Source of the DNA: Gammaproteobacteria bacterium
GTDB taxonomy: Bacteria > Pseudomonadota > Gammaproteobacteria > Pseudomonadales > Azotimanducaceae
NCBI GenBank assembly: GCA_009846005.1
Contig: VXYL01000088.1
Coordinates: 27,504-91,503 of the forward strand
Length of the DNA stretch: 64,000 nt
Direction: 5' to 3'
The notes beneath the pieces are model-generated. The model was not told the origin of the DNA and searched no databases. It saw only the letters and a program-made list of their open reading frames with translations. This document shows positions 54,079-62,473 of this stretch, one piece after another (position 1 is the first letter of the stretch; each line of letters begins with the position of its first letter). The translations under genes and the position numbers were made by a program.

Positions 54079-54633
54079 TCAGGATCCCGGCGCTGCGCCG
54101 ACGGCATCCAAGAGGTCCGAGATCGGCGGACGCGTGCGATACCCGCGTACCGCGAACTTCGCGTTGACGCGTCCGTCCGGCGCCAGCCAGAGAATCCCAG
54201 GCAACGGAATGCCGCGGCCGAGGTCCTCGTCCGGCACGTCGAACGCGTTCACATGCTTCCCGTCGACATCGCGTAGGAGCGGAAAGCCGAGATCCCTCTC
54301 GTCGTGGAACTCCTTGAGTATGTCGAGGCTGTCGTAGGTCATGGCGGCGATGTTCACGCCGAGGGCTTCGAACTCGCTACGGTGTTTTTCCAGTTGAACC
54401 AACTGGGCCTTGCAGAAGGGTCACCAGTCGGCGGAGCGGCTCAGCACCAACAAAACGCCGCGTTCGCCGCTGAGCGATGCCAGGTCGCGCACCGCGCCGT
54501 CCTGGTCCTCGGCCTCGATGGCCGGCGCGGTCGAGCCCACCGCCGGACCCCAGGAATCCACGAAACCCGCGGCCCACGCGGCACCCGTCAGGGCGAGCAA
54601 TGTGCCGGCCAGCAAAAATCTCTTCGCGATCAT
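54079..54633 (-). CDS. thioredoxin-fold (AhpC/TSA-like) selenoprotein, Sec at residue 71
   Basis: Exported redox protein of 184 residues counting selenocysteine. From ATG 54633 there is a signal peptide (MIAKRFLLAGTLLALTGAAW), then GSTAPAIEAEDQDGAVRDL as in redoxin/AhpC-TSA proteins. The frame then meets one TGA (54421-54423) and resumes in the same frame: RSADW-TGA-PFCKAQLVQLE, followed by ALGVNIAAMTYDS, LGFPLLRDVDG and a normal C-terminus to TGA 54079. Relatives of this family have Cys at this point (DWCPFCK), so the TGA gives a U-x-x-C redox motif. A hairpin fitting a bacterial SECIS follows (separate entry). An automatic caller would split it into two ORFs. A nonsense mutation is the alternative. 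Confidence 0.8.
54390..54406 (-). promoter_or_regulatory. candidate bacterial SECIS hairpin
   Basis: On the minus strand the RNA CCAGUU-GGUUC-AACUGG forms a perfect 6-bp stem with a 5-nt loop starting GG. The loop begins 20 nt after the in-frame UGA. Bacterial SECIS elements have a stem-loop just downstream of UGA with the loop 16-37 nt away and a G in its first two positions; SelB binds it. The hairpin also encodes conserved residues (AQLVQL), so part of the pairing could be coincidence. Confidence 0.65.
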
Positions 54634-54871
54634 GTTCCGCGCCCATCCCCTAAACGGTTGCGTTCCTTTGCGCGAGCATAGGGGATTCGCTGCTCGGCGG
54701 AAACGCCCAGCGCTGGTTTTGGGGTGACGGCCCGGCGAGCTCGGCCCGTCTGCCAGCCCACACGACCCCGGTGATCGCGATGCGGCCGGCGCGGCCTTGA
54801 TGCGCCCAGATTGAACTCGATGGCTCTGATGTGTTTCGCTCGCGGCCACCTTGGCGGAGCCTAACGCAACG

Positions 54872-56008
54872 GTGTCAGTCGACTTCGTGTTTCTGGCCAT
54901 GGACGCCTTCGCGGTGTTCGCGATGGCGCTCATCGGCATTCAGTATCTGTGGCTTCTGCCAAGGAACGCCAATGCGCAGCTCCTAGGGGTGCTCTGCCTA
55001 GCGGCCATCTGCCATGTCGTGCTAGGTCGATATCAGTACGGATACTGGATCGCGGAGCCCTTTCGCATCACCCTGTCTCCCCTTGCCGAGTCGATCCTAA
55101 ATCTGGGGCGCAATGTCGCTCCGGGCGTGTTCCTGTTCCTGAGCCATTCGATGCTGCGTGACGGCAAGCGGCTGCCGAAAACGCTGCTTGCCCTGTTCGT
55201 CATCCAGTTGTTCTTGGAAGAGCCGATCCACTTCGTGGTCGGCCAGGGCTTCCCGGCCGAGCGGCTGTTGACGGAGATCGTGCCGACGTTGCTGCAATCG
55301 GTCTTCGCCGGCTGGGCGATATTCTGGATCGTCGCCGAGTGGAAACCGGACTTGATCGAAGCGCGGCGCGGCGTTCGGTTCCTGTTTCTGCTGGTCGTTG
55401 GCGTCGTCATGCTGTTGGCGGGTCTGCTGCAGCGGATCGTCATACCTACGAGCGAGATCGAGAACTACTACGTGCACATGTCCTTGATTGGCATCCACAC
55501 GCTGGTTGTCTTCGTCGTGCTCGTGCGCACGCTGTCCAGGGACGGCACCCACCTTTTTCAGCTACGTGTAGACGACCCCGGGGCGGCGGCAAACGACGTG
55601 GGATCGCGAGAGCCCCTGTGGGCAGAGGCGGTCAGCGAGGGCGGGGCCGAGTCGAAAGGGCCGGTCGACATGCTTGTCCGGCTTCTGGACGCCGACCATG
55701 TCTACCGGCGCCCCAAGCTCTCGATACGATCGCTGGCAGATGAACTGGGGCTTCCCGAGTACCGCCTGAGAAAGCTCATCCACGAAGAGCTGGGTTTCCG
55801 CAACTTCAATGCCTTCCTGCATCACTATCGCCTCCGCGAGGCCTGCGCGATGCTGGCCGACCCCGGCCAGGTTCGGACGCCGATTCTGACGATAGCGCTG
55901 ACGGTGGGGTACCAGTCGATCAACACGTTCAATCGCGCGTTCCGGGAGTATGTTGGCGAAACCCCGTCGACGTTTCGCGCCCGAACCCTGGGCGGTCCCG
56001 ACGGTTGA
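54872..56008 (+). CDS. membrane-anchored AraC-family regulator
   Basis: About 378 residues. The N-terminal ~220 contain seven hydrophobic segments (for example FAVFAMALIGIQYLWLL, LLGVLCLAAICHVVLG, FLFLLVVGVVMLLAGLL, MSLIGIHTLVVFVVLVR), and the C-terminal ~110 are an AraC DNA-binding domain (LSIRSLADELGLPEYRLRKL, LGFRNFNAFLHHYRLREAC, ILTIALTVGYQSINTFNRAF). Such proteins sense a membrane or outside signal and bind DNA directly. Start uncertain: GTG 54872 follows GGAG; TTG 54851 and ATG 54899 are alternatives. It precedes an ABC exporter operon, a plausible target, and is divergent from the selenoprotein gene. Confidence 0.85.
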   Translation: MSVDFVFLAMDAFAVFAMALIGIQYLWLLPRNANAQLLGVLCLAAICHVVLGRYQYGYWIAEPFRITLSPLAESILNLGRNVAPGVFLFLSHSMLRDGKRLPKTLLALFVIQLFLEEPIHFVVGQGFPAERLLTEIVPTLLQSVFAGWAIFWIVAEWKPDLIEARRGVRFLFLLVVGVVMLLAGLLQRIVIPTSEIENYYVHMSLIGIHTLVVFVVLVRTLSRDGTHLFQLRVDDPGAAANDVGSREPLWAEAVSEGGAESKGPVDMLVRLLDADHVYRRPKLSIRSLADELGLPEYRLRKLIHEELGFRNFNAFLHHYRLREACAMLADPGQVRTPILTIALTVGYQSINTFNRAFREYVGETPSTFRARTLGGPDG

Positions 56009-56161
56009 CGTCGCTGACCCATTTGGTCGCGCATCGGGTGAGACTTCGGTCACGCGACGCCGCAGGCACCAATCGACGTCCGCCTCGACGCCCATGTAGG
56101 TAACGGCGCGTCCACGACGTCCTGCAGAGACCCAAGAGCTTCCCACTTTCTGCAAAACCGC

Positions 56162-56179
56162 CCAATTTTCTGAAATTGG
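56162..56179 (+). promoter_or_regulatory. inverted repeat upstream of the ABC exporter operon
   Basis: CCAATTT and AAATTGG are perfect 7-bp arms around TCTG, in the most AT-rich part of the 284-bp gap between the AraC gene and the exporter operon, 114 bp before the ATPase ATG. It could be an operator for the neighbouring AraC protein or a hairpin ending the AraC transcript; no T-run follows immediately. Nothing else was recognised in the gap. Confidence 0.35.
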
Positions 56180-56292
56180 ACATCTCTGAGGAGTTTTTGG
56201 GGAGATTCGCACCCGCTCTTGCCTGACGCTCCACTTCGCAAAGCTGGTTCAACCACTGCCGGCGCAACCAACGAGATAACGAGGATCGAGGG

Positions 56293-57015
56293 ATGAGTGA
56301 GCTGATCAGGTGTGCGAACGTCTGCAAGGACTACGTTCGCGGGGCGGAGAGTATTCGGGTTTTGCGCAACGTGGACTTGTCCGTGGAGGACGGCGCGTTC
56401 GTTGCGTTGATGGGACCCTCCGGTTCGGGAAAGACGACCTTGCTCAATCTGATCGGTGGTCTCGACTCGCCGACATCGGGCGAGATCGAAGTCGACGGTC
56501 TGCGGCTGGACGCCGTCAGTGCCCGGTGCCTTGCCCGTTGGCGGGCCGGGTCCGTCGGCTTCGTGTTCCAGTTCTACAACCTGATGCCGGTGCTGACCGC
56601 CGAGCGCAACGTGGAACTGCCGTTGCTGCTCACCGGTCTGTCCCGGTCGGAGCGGCGCCGGAACGCCGCCTTGGCGTTGGACATCGTCGGATTGGTCGAT
56701 CGGGGAAGGCACAAGCCGGGGGAACTCTCCGGTGGACAGCAACAGCGGGTCGCCATCGCGCGGGCACTGGTTTCCGATCCGCGTTTGCTGGTCTGCGACG
56801 AGCCGACCGGCGACCTGGACCGGGAGACGGCCGACGAGATCCTGGCGCTGCTCCAGACGCTCAATCGGGACTTGGGGAAGACGATCGTCATGGTGACCCA
56901 TGACCCCAGGGCGGCTGACCATGCGGTGGTGACGCTGCACATGGACAAGGGGAAGCTGGTGGCGCCTGTCCACCGAGCGGATGCGGGTTCCGAGGACGCC
57001 AGGTCGGTGGCGTGA
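56293..57015 (+). CDS. MacB/LolD-type ABC transporter ATPase
   Basis: 240 residues: Walker [10 protein letters not shown], the long loop with Q in [21 protein letters not shown] (typical of the MacB/LolD group), signature [15 protein letters not shown], Walker [13 protein letters not shown] and switch His in VMVTHD. It drives the two FtsX-type permeases that follow, as a mechanotransmission exporter working on periplasmic or membrane substrates rather than a classic importer. The stop overlaps the next start (GTGA). Confidence 0.92.
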   Translation: MSELIRCANVCKDYVRGAESIRVLRNVDLSVEDGAFVALMGPSGSGKTTLLNLIGGLDSPTSGEIEVDGLRLDAVSARCLARWRAGSVGFVFQFYNLMPVLTAERNVELPLLLTGLSRSERRRNAALALDIVGLVDRGRHKPGELSGGQQQRVAIARALVSDPRLLVCDEPTGDLDRETADEILALLQTLNRDLGKTIVMVTHDPRAADHAVVTLHMDKGKLVAPVHRADAGSEDARSVA

Positions 57016-58160
57016 GGCTGCTGACGCTGTTAGGGGCCAACCTGCTCCGGAAACCGATGCGAACGTCCCTCACGTTCGTATCCCTGGCTATCGCGTTCCT
57101 GTTGTTCATGCTCCTCAAAGCCGTCTCGGAGGCCTTTTCCGGCGGGGTGTCGCTTCAGGGCTTGGATAGGATTGTCATCGATTCGAAGTACTCCATGACG
57201 GACAACCTGCCGGTTTCCTACGTCCGCCAGATCCGCTCGCTGGACGAAATTGAACAGGTAACGAACATGAGCTGGTTTGGCGGCTACTACATGGAGCCCC
57301 GAAACACCTTCGCTACCTATCCGGTCGATCCGGAGAGCTACTTCGACGTCTTCAGGGAGCAGGCAGTCGCTGCTGAAACGCTCAGTCGATTCAGGAACAT
57401 CCGGGTTTCCGCAGTGGCATCCGAAGCGCTCGCGGCACAGTACGGCTGGAAGCTCGGGGACGCGATCCACATCGTGCAGGACATCTTTCCCTTGGAAGAT
57501 GGATCGTGGACATGGCAGTTCGAGATCGCCGGGACCTTCGAGTATGCGGGCGGGCAGCTTCTGCTGATCAACTACGACTATTTCAACGAAGCCGTTGTCG
57601 GCTGGGCCAAGGACCAAGTCGGGTGGCTGGTCGGCCGGGTGGCCGATCCGAAGGCGGTCGATGACACCATCCGCATGATCGACAGCATGTTCGAGAACTC
57701 CTCGGATCCCACGAGGACTACCACAGAGGACGAGTACCGCCGCCAGTTCGCGAGCCAAGTCGGCGATGTCGGAATGATCAGCAGCATGATCCTGATGGCC
57801 GTCTTCTTCACGATCATCCTATTGACGGGCAACACGGCCGCGCAGGCATTCGCCGAACGCGTGCCGGAGCTGGCCGTCATGAAAACGCTGGGTTTTTCGG
57901 ACCGTTCGGTCGCGACATTGGTGCTGGCCGAGGCGGTGGCGCTCTGCGTGGGCGGAGGAGTGGTCGGCGTAGGGATTGCATTGCTCTTGCAACCCGTCTT
58001 CACAGCGACTCTCGGCGGGATGATCGGCAGCTTTGATATGAGCGGCTGGACCGGTGCGTATGCGCTGGGTTTGGCTTCATTGCTGGGATTGACGGTTGGG
58101 GCGTACCCCGCGGTGGCTGCAAAGCGCCTCACGATCGTCGAGGCGTTGAGGGAGGGATAG
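57012..58160 (+). CDS. FtsX-like ABC permease (first)
   Basis: 382 residues from GTG 57012. FtsX/MacB layout: N-terminal membrane helix ([19 protein letters not shown]), a periplasmic domain of about 215 residues ([18 protein letters not shown] to [13 protein letters not shown]), and three C-terminal helices ([60 protein letters not shown]). The cytoplasmic [16 protein letters not shown] loop is the ATPase contact. The substrate is unknown. Confidence 0.9.
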   Translation: MRLLTLLGANLLRKPMRTSLTFVSLAIAFLLFMLLKAVSEAFSGGVSLQGLDRIVIDSKYSMTDNLPVSYVRQIRSLDEIEQVTNMSWFGGYYMEPRNTFATYPVDPESYFDVFREQAVAAETLSRFRNIRVSAVASEALAAQYGWKLGDAIHIVQDIFPLEDGSWTWQFEIAGTFEYAGGQLLLINYDYFNEAVVGWAKDQVGWLVGRVADPKAVDDTIRMIDSMFENSSDPTRTTTEDEYRRQFASQVGDVGMISSMILMAVFFTIILLTGNTAAQAFAERVPELAVMKTLGFSDRSVATLVLAEAVALCVGGGVVGVGIALLLQPVFTATLGGMIGSFDMSGWTGAYALGLASLLGLTVGAYPAVAAKRLTIVEALREG

Positions 58161-58164
58161 GCCG

Positions 58165-59328
58165 ATGTTCCGGCAGACATTCAAGGTCACGGCAATGAAC
58201 TTGCGCAATATTTCCTCGCGCAAGGGCGCGTCCTCCATCGTCGTCGTCGGCATCGCCGGCGTTGTCGCCGTGGTCGTCGCATTGCTCTCGATGTCCGAAG
58301 GCATAAAGACCGCATTGCAGGAGACGAGCCACCCGAACCGCGTGCTCGTGATGCGCAGCGGCACGGCGGACGAGATCACCGGCTGGTTGTCGGTCGCGGA
58401 AGTCAATGTGCTGAGAGGCGTCGACGGGATCGGGACGGTCAGCGGCGAACTGGTGGTCGTGGTCGACCTCGTCACCCGAGAGACGGGTAGACCCGGCGTT
58501 GCCGTGGCCCGAGGGGTCGAAGCTGCGGCTTTGGAAATACGACCGGAACTGAAGCTCCTGGCAGGCCGGTGGTTTCAGTCCGGAAGGAACGAACTGGTCG
58601 TGGGGGTGAACGCGGGCGACACCTACGCAGGGCTCGACCTCGGCAGAAGAGTGAGCTTTCGCAACAGATCGTGGGACGTGGTGGGGCGCTTCGACGCGGC
58701 AGGTCGGGCGCATGATTCCGAAATATGGATGGACCTGCCGACCGCTCAGGCCGCGTTCAGACGCGACGGCGTGGTCAGCAACGCCCGGGCGTTGCTCGAC
58801 GCGGACAGCGATGCTGCGGCCGTCAGCGCGCGCATCGGACAGGAACCCCGGTTGCGCGCGGATCTCGTCTCCGAACGCAATTTCTACGCCCGGCAGTCGC
58901 AAGCCAGCACCGGCATGTTGGAGTCTTTCGCCTACCTGATCGGTGCGATCATGGGCCTTGGCGCAGTGGTCGCGGCGGTCAATACCATGTATTCGTCGGT
59001 AGGCGCACGTTCGGTAGAGATCGGCACGTTGAGATCGCTGGGCTTCTCGAACGTCCCGGTCGTGGTCTCGGTGATGGTCGAGGCGTCGCTGCTCGCCCTC
59101 GTTGGCGGCCTCCTCGGTGGTGCAGCCGTGTATCTGCTTTACGACGGGTTCACCAGTTCCACCTTGAGTGTGGGAAGCATGTCGCAAATCGGGTTCGAGT
59201 TCGCGGTGACGCCGCGCCTGCTACTCATCGGGCTCACGAGCGCGCTGCTTGTAGGGATGATCGGTGGACTGCTCCCGGCGCTTCGCGCGGCGCGATTGCC
59301 TGTCGTCGCGGCGCTTCGTTCCGGCTAG
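58165..59328 (+). CDS. FtsX-like ABC permease (second)
   Basis: 387 residues, 4 bp after the previous gene. Same layout as its neighbour: first helix GASSIVVVGIAGVVAVVVAL, a periplasmic domain, and three C-terminal helices, with the loop SVGARSVEIGTLRSLGFSN, the conserved coupling motif, and LLPALRAARLPVVAALRSG at the end. The two are distant paralogues and should form a heterodimer with an ATPase dimer. There is no membrane fusion or outer-membrane component in the operon. Confidence 0.9.
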   Translation: MFRQTFKVTAMNLRNISSRKGASSIVVVGIAGVVAVVVALLSMSEGIKTALQETSHPNRVLVMRSGTADEITGWLSVAEVNVLRGVDGIGTVSGELVVVVDLVTRETGRPGVAVARGVEAAALEIRPELKLLAGRWFQSGRNELVVGVNAGDTYAGLDLGRRVSFRNRSWDVVGRFDAAGRAHDSEIWMDLPTAQAAFRRDGVVSNARALLDADSDAAAVSARIGQEPRLRADLVSERNFYARQSQASTGMLESFAYLIGAIMGLGAVVAAVNTMYSSVGARSVEIGTLRSLGFSNVPVVVSVMVEASLLALVGGLLGGAAVYLLYDGFTSSTLSVGSMSQIGFEFAVTPRLLLIGLTSALLVGMIGGLLPALRAARLPVVAALRSG

Positions 59329-59384
59329 CGTTCTTGAGAACGGCCCATCTGCACAGTTGAGCACAGTTTTTCACGAGGCCCCGC

Positions 59385-59633
59385 GGGCGACGAAGGCCCC
59401 GTAGGGGCGAGGCTATCGCGCCCGAAAGGGCGCGCCCTCGCCCGCGTTCGCGACAGAAAAGGCCTCGGTTCGAACGGCGCGGGACGGGACAACGCCGCCA
59501 GACCGCTCGAACGCGCCCGCAGGGCGCGCACTCGCCGTCTGGCCCCAGCCCCCACCGCCCTAGGACTCCGCGCCCATCAACGGCGCTTGCGCGCCCTTGC
59601 TGCGGCGCAGACTCCTGGGCCCGTCCCCTACGG
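59385..59633. repeat. nested palindromic repeats filling the 299-bp gap
   Basis: One unit (CCGTAGGGGCGAGGCTATCG, arms CGCGCCC and GGGCGCG, GCCCTCGCCCG) occupies about 59398-59444. A second begins GCGGGACGGGACAA (59478-59491) but its expected other half (GCCCGTCCCCTACGG, 59618-59632) comes about 125 bp later; between them lies another palindromic sequence (arms GCCAGAC and GTCTGGC near 59497 and 59536). The right half contains the TAG stop of the reductase gene on the minus strand. Confidence 0.75.
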
Positions 59634-60737
59634 CCGGTTCTTCCAGGCCGGTTCGATGACGCCGAGCTCGATCAACGAGTTGCCGGTGTCGCGCAGCGTG
59701 TCGCGTACGTCGTGGGTCTTGAGACCGAGTTCCTCGATGGCCTTGCGGCACTTTGCGCGCAGTCGGGTGTCGGAAGGCAGCGGCTCGTAGTCGCCGGCCA
59801 CATCGATATCGGGGTACAACTCGGCGAGCAAGTCCAGGAGTTCCCGCATCGTCGGCTCGCCGGACTCGTCCGTGGCCACCATCATGTAGCGCGAGCCGTT
59901 CGTGGCGACGTTGCTCTCGGCCATCAGCCGCTGCGCTTCGGCGATGTCCCGCACGTCAATGATGTTCCAATTCATGCCCTGCTCGGGAAAGTCGGTCCCG
60001 CCCGAGAGGAATATCCCGATGCGGCGCTGCCACACCGTGTGGTGCGGCGGGCCGAGCAACGGACCGAGGACGTGGCAGGGGCAGTGGGCGATCACGTCGA
60101 TGCCGTGTTCGGCGCCGAATTCGAAGCCCATGCGCTCGGCGTCGACCTTGCCCTTGGCGTAGGACGAGCGCTGCACCGTCCAGGCCTTCACCACCTCGCC
60201 CTCGGCATTGGTGAAGGTATAGCGATCGTCCAAGGTCTCGTAGCTGCCGCCGGACCAGTCGTTCTCCGTGTACTCGTAGTCCACCGGCCGGTCCGGGCCG
60301 CCCCGGCCCATGACTGCGGCGGTGGAGGAGGTGTAGATGACCCGGCGCACCGTGCCCGTCTTCCTGGCGGACTCCAGCACGCCTGCGGTCTGGGTCACCA
60401 GGCTCTCGTACATGGCCTCGGGGCTCGGTCGTCCGTAGGCCGGGTCGGTACCGATGTCGGCGGCCACGTGGAATACGGCGGAACACCCGGCGAAGGCGTC
60501 GTCGTACGCCCCTTCGCTCGCCTTCATGAGATCGCAGGAGTGGAGCGAAACCGTCCCGGGCCCGGCATCGTGCATGGCTTTGAGGTACGCGGTCTTGTCT
60601 TCGCGGGTGGCATCGCGCAGGCAGGCACGGACGTCGTAGCCGGCCTCGACTAGGTTCTTCACAGTGTGGGATCCAATGAACCCCGAGGCGCCCGTTACGG
60701 CGACGGGTCCGTCCTGTGGACCGGCGATGGCTGTCAT
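59628..60737 (-). CDS. NAD(P)-dependent epimerase/dihydroflavonol-reductase-like SDR
   Basis: Extended short-chain dehydrogenase of 369 residues. Cofactor motif VTGASGFIGSHTVKNLVEAG (G-x-x-G-x-x-G, residues about 14-20), an Arg in DVRACLRDATRE that suggests NADPH preference, the VFHVAADIG strand, Ser-Ser-Thr in VIYTSSTAAVMG, catalytic Tyr-x-x-x-Lys in SSYAKGKVDAER, and CPCHVLGPLLGP. The layout is that of dihydroflavonol-4-reductase-like enzymes, which reduce aldehydes and ketones; substrate unknown. The stop codon is part of a palindromic repeat. The PQQ dehydrogenase gene is 45 bp downstream of its start, on the same strand. Confidence 0.88.
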   Translation of the reverse strand: MTAIAGPQDGPVAVTGASGFIGSHTVKNLVEAGYDVRACLRDATREDKTAYLKAMHDAGPGTVSLHSCDLMKASEGAYDDAFAGCSAVFHVAADIGTDPAYGRPSPEAMYESLVTQTAGVLESARKTGTVRRVIYTSSTAAVMGRGGPDRPVDYEYTENDWSGGSYETLDDRYTFTNAEGEVVKAWTVQRSSYAKGKVDAERMGFEFGAEHGIDVIAHCPCHVLGPLLGPPHHTVWQRRIGIFLSGGTDFPEQGMNWNIIDVRDIAEAQRLMAESNVATNGSRYMMVATDESGEPTMRELLDLLAELYPDIDVAGDYEPLPSDTRLRAKCRKAIEELGLKTHDVRDTLRDTGNSLIELGVIEPAWKNRP

Positions 60738-60782
60738 CTTTGATGTTCCTCTAGTTGGTGGGCGTTGGCTGTAATCGTCGGT

Positions 60783-62279
60783 TCATGCGCCGGTCGAGGA
60801 CTCCGCCGGGTCCATGCGCACGATCAAACTGCCGGCCTCGTGCTCGAGCAGGATGAAGATCCGGCCGCTGGGTCCGACCTCGATGTCCCGAATGCGGGCA
60901 AGATCCTCGATCACCGTCTCGCGCTCGGCGACCGCACCGTCCTGCATCCTGAACCGGTAGAGGTCGCTGCCCTTCAAGCTCCCGACCAGCATGTGTCCGC
61001 GCCATGCGGGAAACGCCTCGCCCTCGTAGAACACGAAGCTCGACACCGCGACCGACGGGGTGAAATCGACCACCGGCTCGACGAGGTCGGCGGGATCGAA
61101 TTCGACGCCGAGCCCGGCGCCGTCCACGGGCCGACCGTTGTAGTGCACGCCCTTCGAGGTCAGCGGCCAACCGAAGTTTTCGCCGGGCCGCAGCAGGTTG
61201 ATCTCGTCGCCGCCACGGGGGCCCATCTCGGTGCCCCATAGCTCGCCGGTTCGAAGGTCGACCTCAAGGCCGTGGACGCTGCGGTGTCCGTAGGTCCAGA
61301 TACTCGGCAGCTTGTTGGGGGCATCCGTGAACGGATTGTCTTCGGGGATCCGGCCATCGTCGTGCAGGCGGTGAATCTTGCCGTGCGGTACGCCGAGATC
61401 CTGGATTCCTTCGTAAGGGCCCTTCATGCCGAGACTCAGGAAGACGTGCCCGGCCCGGTCGAACGCGATGCGGCCGCCCGCCGCCATGTCGGTGGCGGGG
61501 TTGTAATGATCGGGGTCGGCTTGGTAGACGGTTTCCTCGTCGACCCATACGCCGTCCTTCAGCCTTCCGCGGATGAGCTTGACCATGGACTTCGGACGGA
61601 AGCCGCAGTCCGTGCAGCGGTCGCCGAAGCTCAAGTAGATCCAGCCGTTTTCCGCGTAGTCCGGGTGCGTTGCCACGTCGAGAATCCAACCGAGCCCGTA
61701 TTGCAGCGGGCCCATTCGGAAGGCTTGCCGGTTGCCCACCGGGGCGCCGGAGACGAGATCCGACTGCGTGCCGTCGGCCGATACGACGGTGAGGCCGCGC
61801 ATCTTCTCCGTGAGCAGGATGCGACCGTCCGGCAGCGGCGCGATGGCGTAGGGCAGGGGCTCGAGGTCGCCGATCACCTTGGTCAGGCGGTAGCCGTGGC
61901 GTTCGGTCAGGATCACCCCGTCGGGCAGTTCGAGCGGTGGCGCCATCCGAAAATCGGCGAACGTCGCATTGGCGCGTTCCTCGGCGATGAGGATGGCCAG
62001 ACTGCGGATCTGTGCTTCGCCGAGGGTCTCCGACCAAGCGGGCATGCCCAAATCCGTCGCGCCCTCGGCGATGCTCTTGGCGATGGCCTCCACGCCTTCG
62101 CCCCGGACCAGCGGCGCGCCGACGAGCGGGTTGCCCTGGGCCGTGCCTTGGAAGCGGTCGCCGTGGCAGACGGCGCAGTGCTGTCGGTAAAGGCGTTCGA
62201 ATGCCTGGGGACGGCCTTGGCCTGCGGCGCTAGCGGCCGCGAGGCAGACGAGTGCAACAATGAGGATGGCAAACGGCAT
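60783..62279 (-). CDS. cytochrome c-fused PQQ-dependent sugar dehydrogenase
   Basis: Periplasmic enzyme of 498 residues from ATG 62279 (signal peptide MPFAILIVALVCLAAASAAG). Residues 25-110 are a cytochrome c domain with haem motif CAVCH (35-39) and a Met ligand probably in LGMPAWSETLG. Residues 135-495 form the glucose/sorbosone dehydrogenase (aldose sugar dehydrogenase-like) beta-propeller, with LPDGRILLTEKMRG, LGWILDVATHPDYAENGWIY, HGKIHRLHDDG, IWTYGHRSVHGLEVD and GELWGTEMGPRGGDEINLL; the TEMGPRGGDE motif is characteristic. Electrons from sugar oxidation pass from PQQ to the fused haem and on to the respiratory chain. It probably shares a transcript with the reductase. Confidence 0.92.
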   Translation of the reverse strand: MPFAILIVALVCLAAASAAGQGRPQAFERLYRQHCAVCHGDRFQGTAQGNPLVGAPLVRGEGVEAIAKSIAEGATDLGMPAWSETLGEAQIRSLAILIAEERANATFADFRMAPPLELPDGVILTERHGYRLTKVIGDLEPLPYAIAPLPDGRILLTEKMRGLTVVSADGTQSDLVSGAPVGNRQAFRMGPLQYGLGWILDVATHPDYAENGWIYLSFGDRCTDCGFRPKSMVKLIRGRLKDGVWVDEETVYQADPDHYNPATDMAAGGRIAFDRAGHVFLSLGMKGPYEGIQDLGVPHGKIHRLHDDGRIPEDNPFTDAPNKLPSIWTYGHRSVHGLEVDLRTGELWGTEMGPRGGDEINLLRPGENFGWPLTSKGVHYNGRPVDGAGLGVEFDPADLVEPVVDFTPSVAVSSFVFYEGEAFPAWRGHMLVGSLKGSDLYRFRMQDGAVAERETVIEDLARIRDIEVGPSGRIFILLEHEAGSLIVRMDPAESSTGA

Positions 62280-62473
62280 ACCCGGTTCCCCCAACCTGTT
62301 GCGTTGACGTTCGCACGATTGTTCGGTCGGCGGCAAGCCCGGTCATCGTCTGCCGACGCGTGGGGTGGCCTCGTGCAACCTTCCTGATCCAACAGCCGGG
62401 GCGTGCGGTCGTCGATTCCTGTGGACGCCCCAGCCCCCTGCGGCGCCGATCTAGCGGGTGTGCCGGAGTCCAG

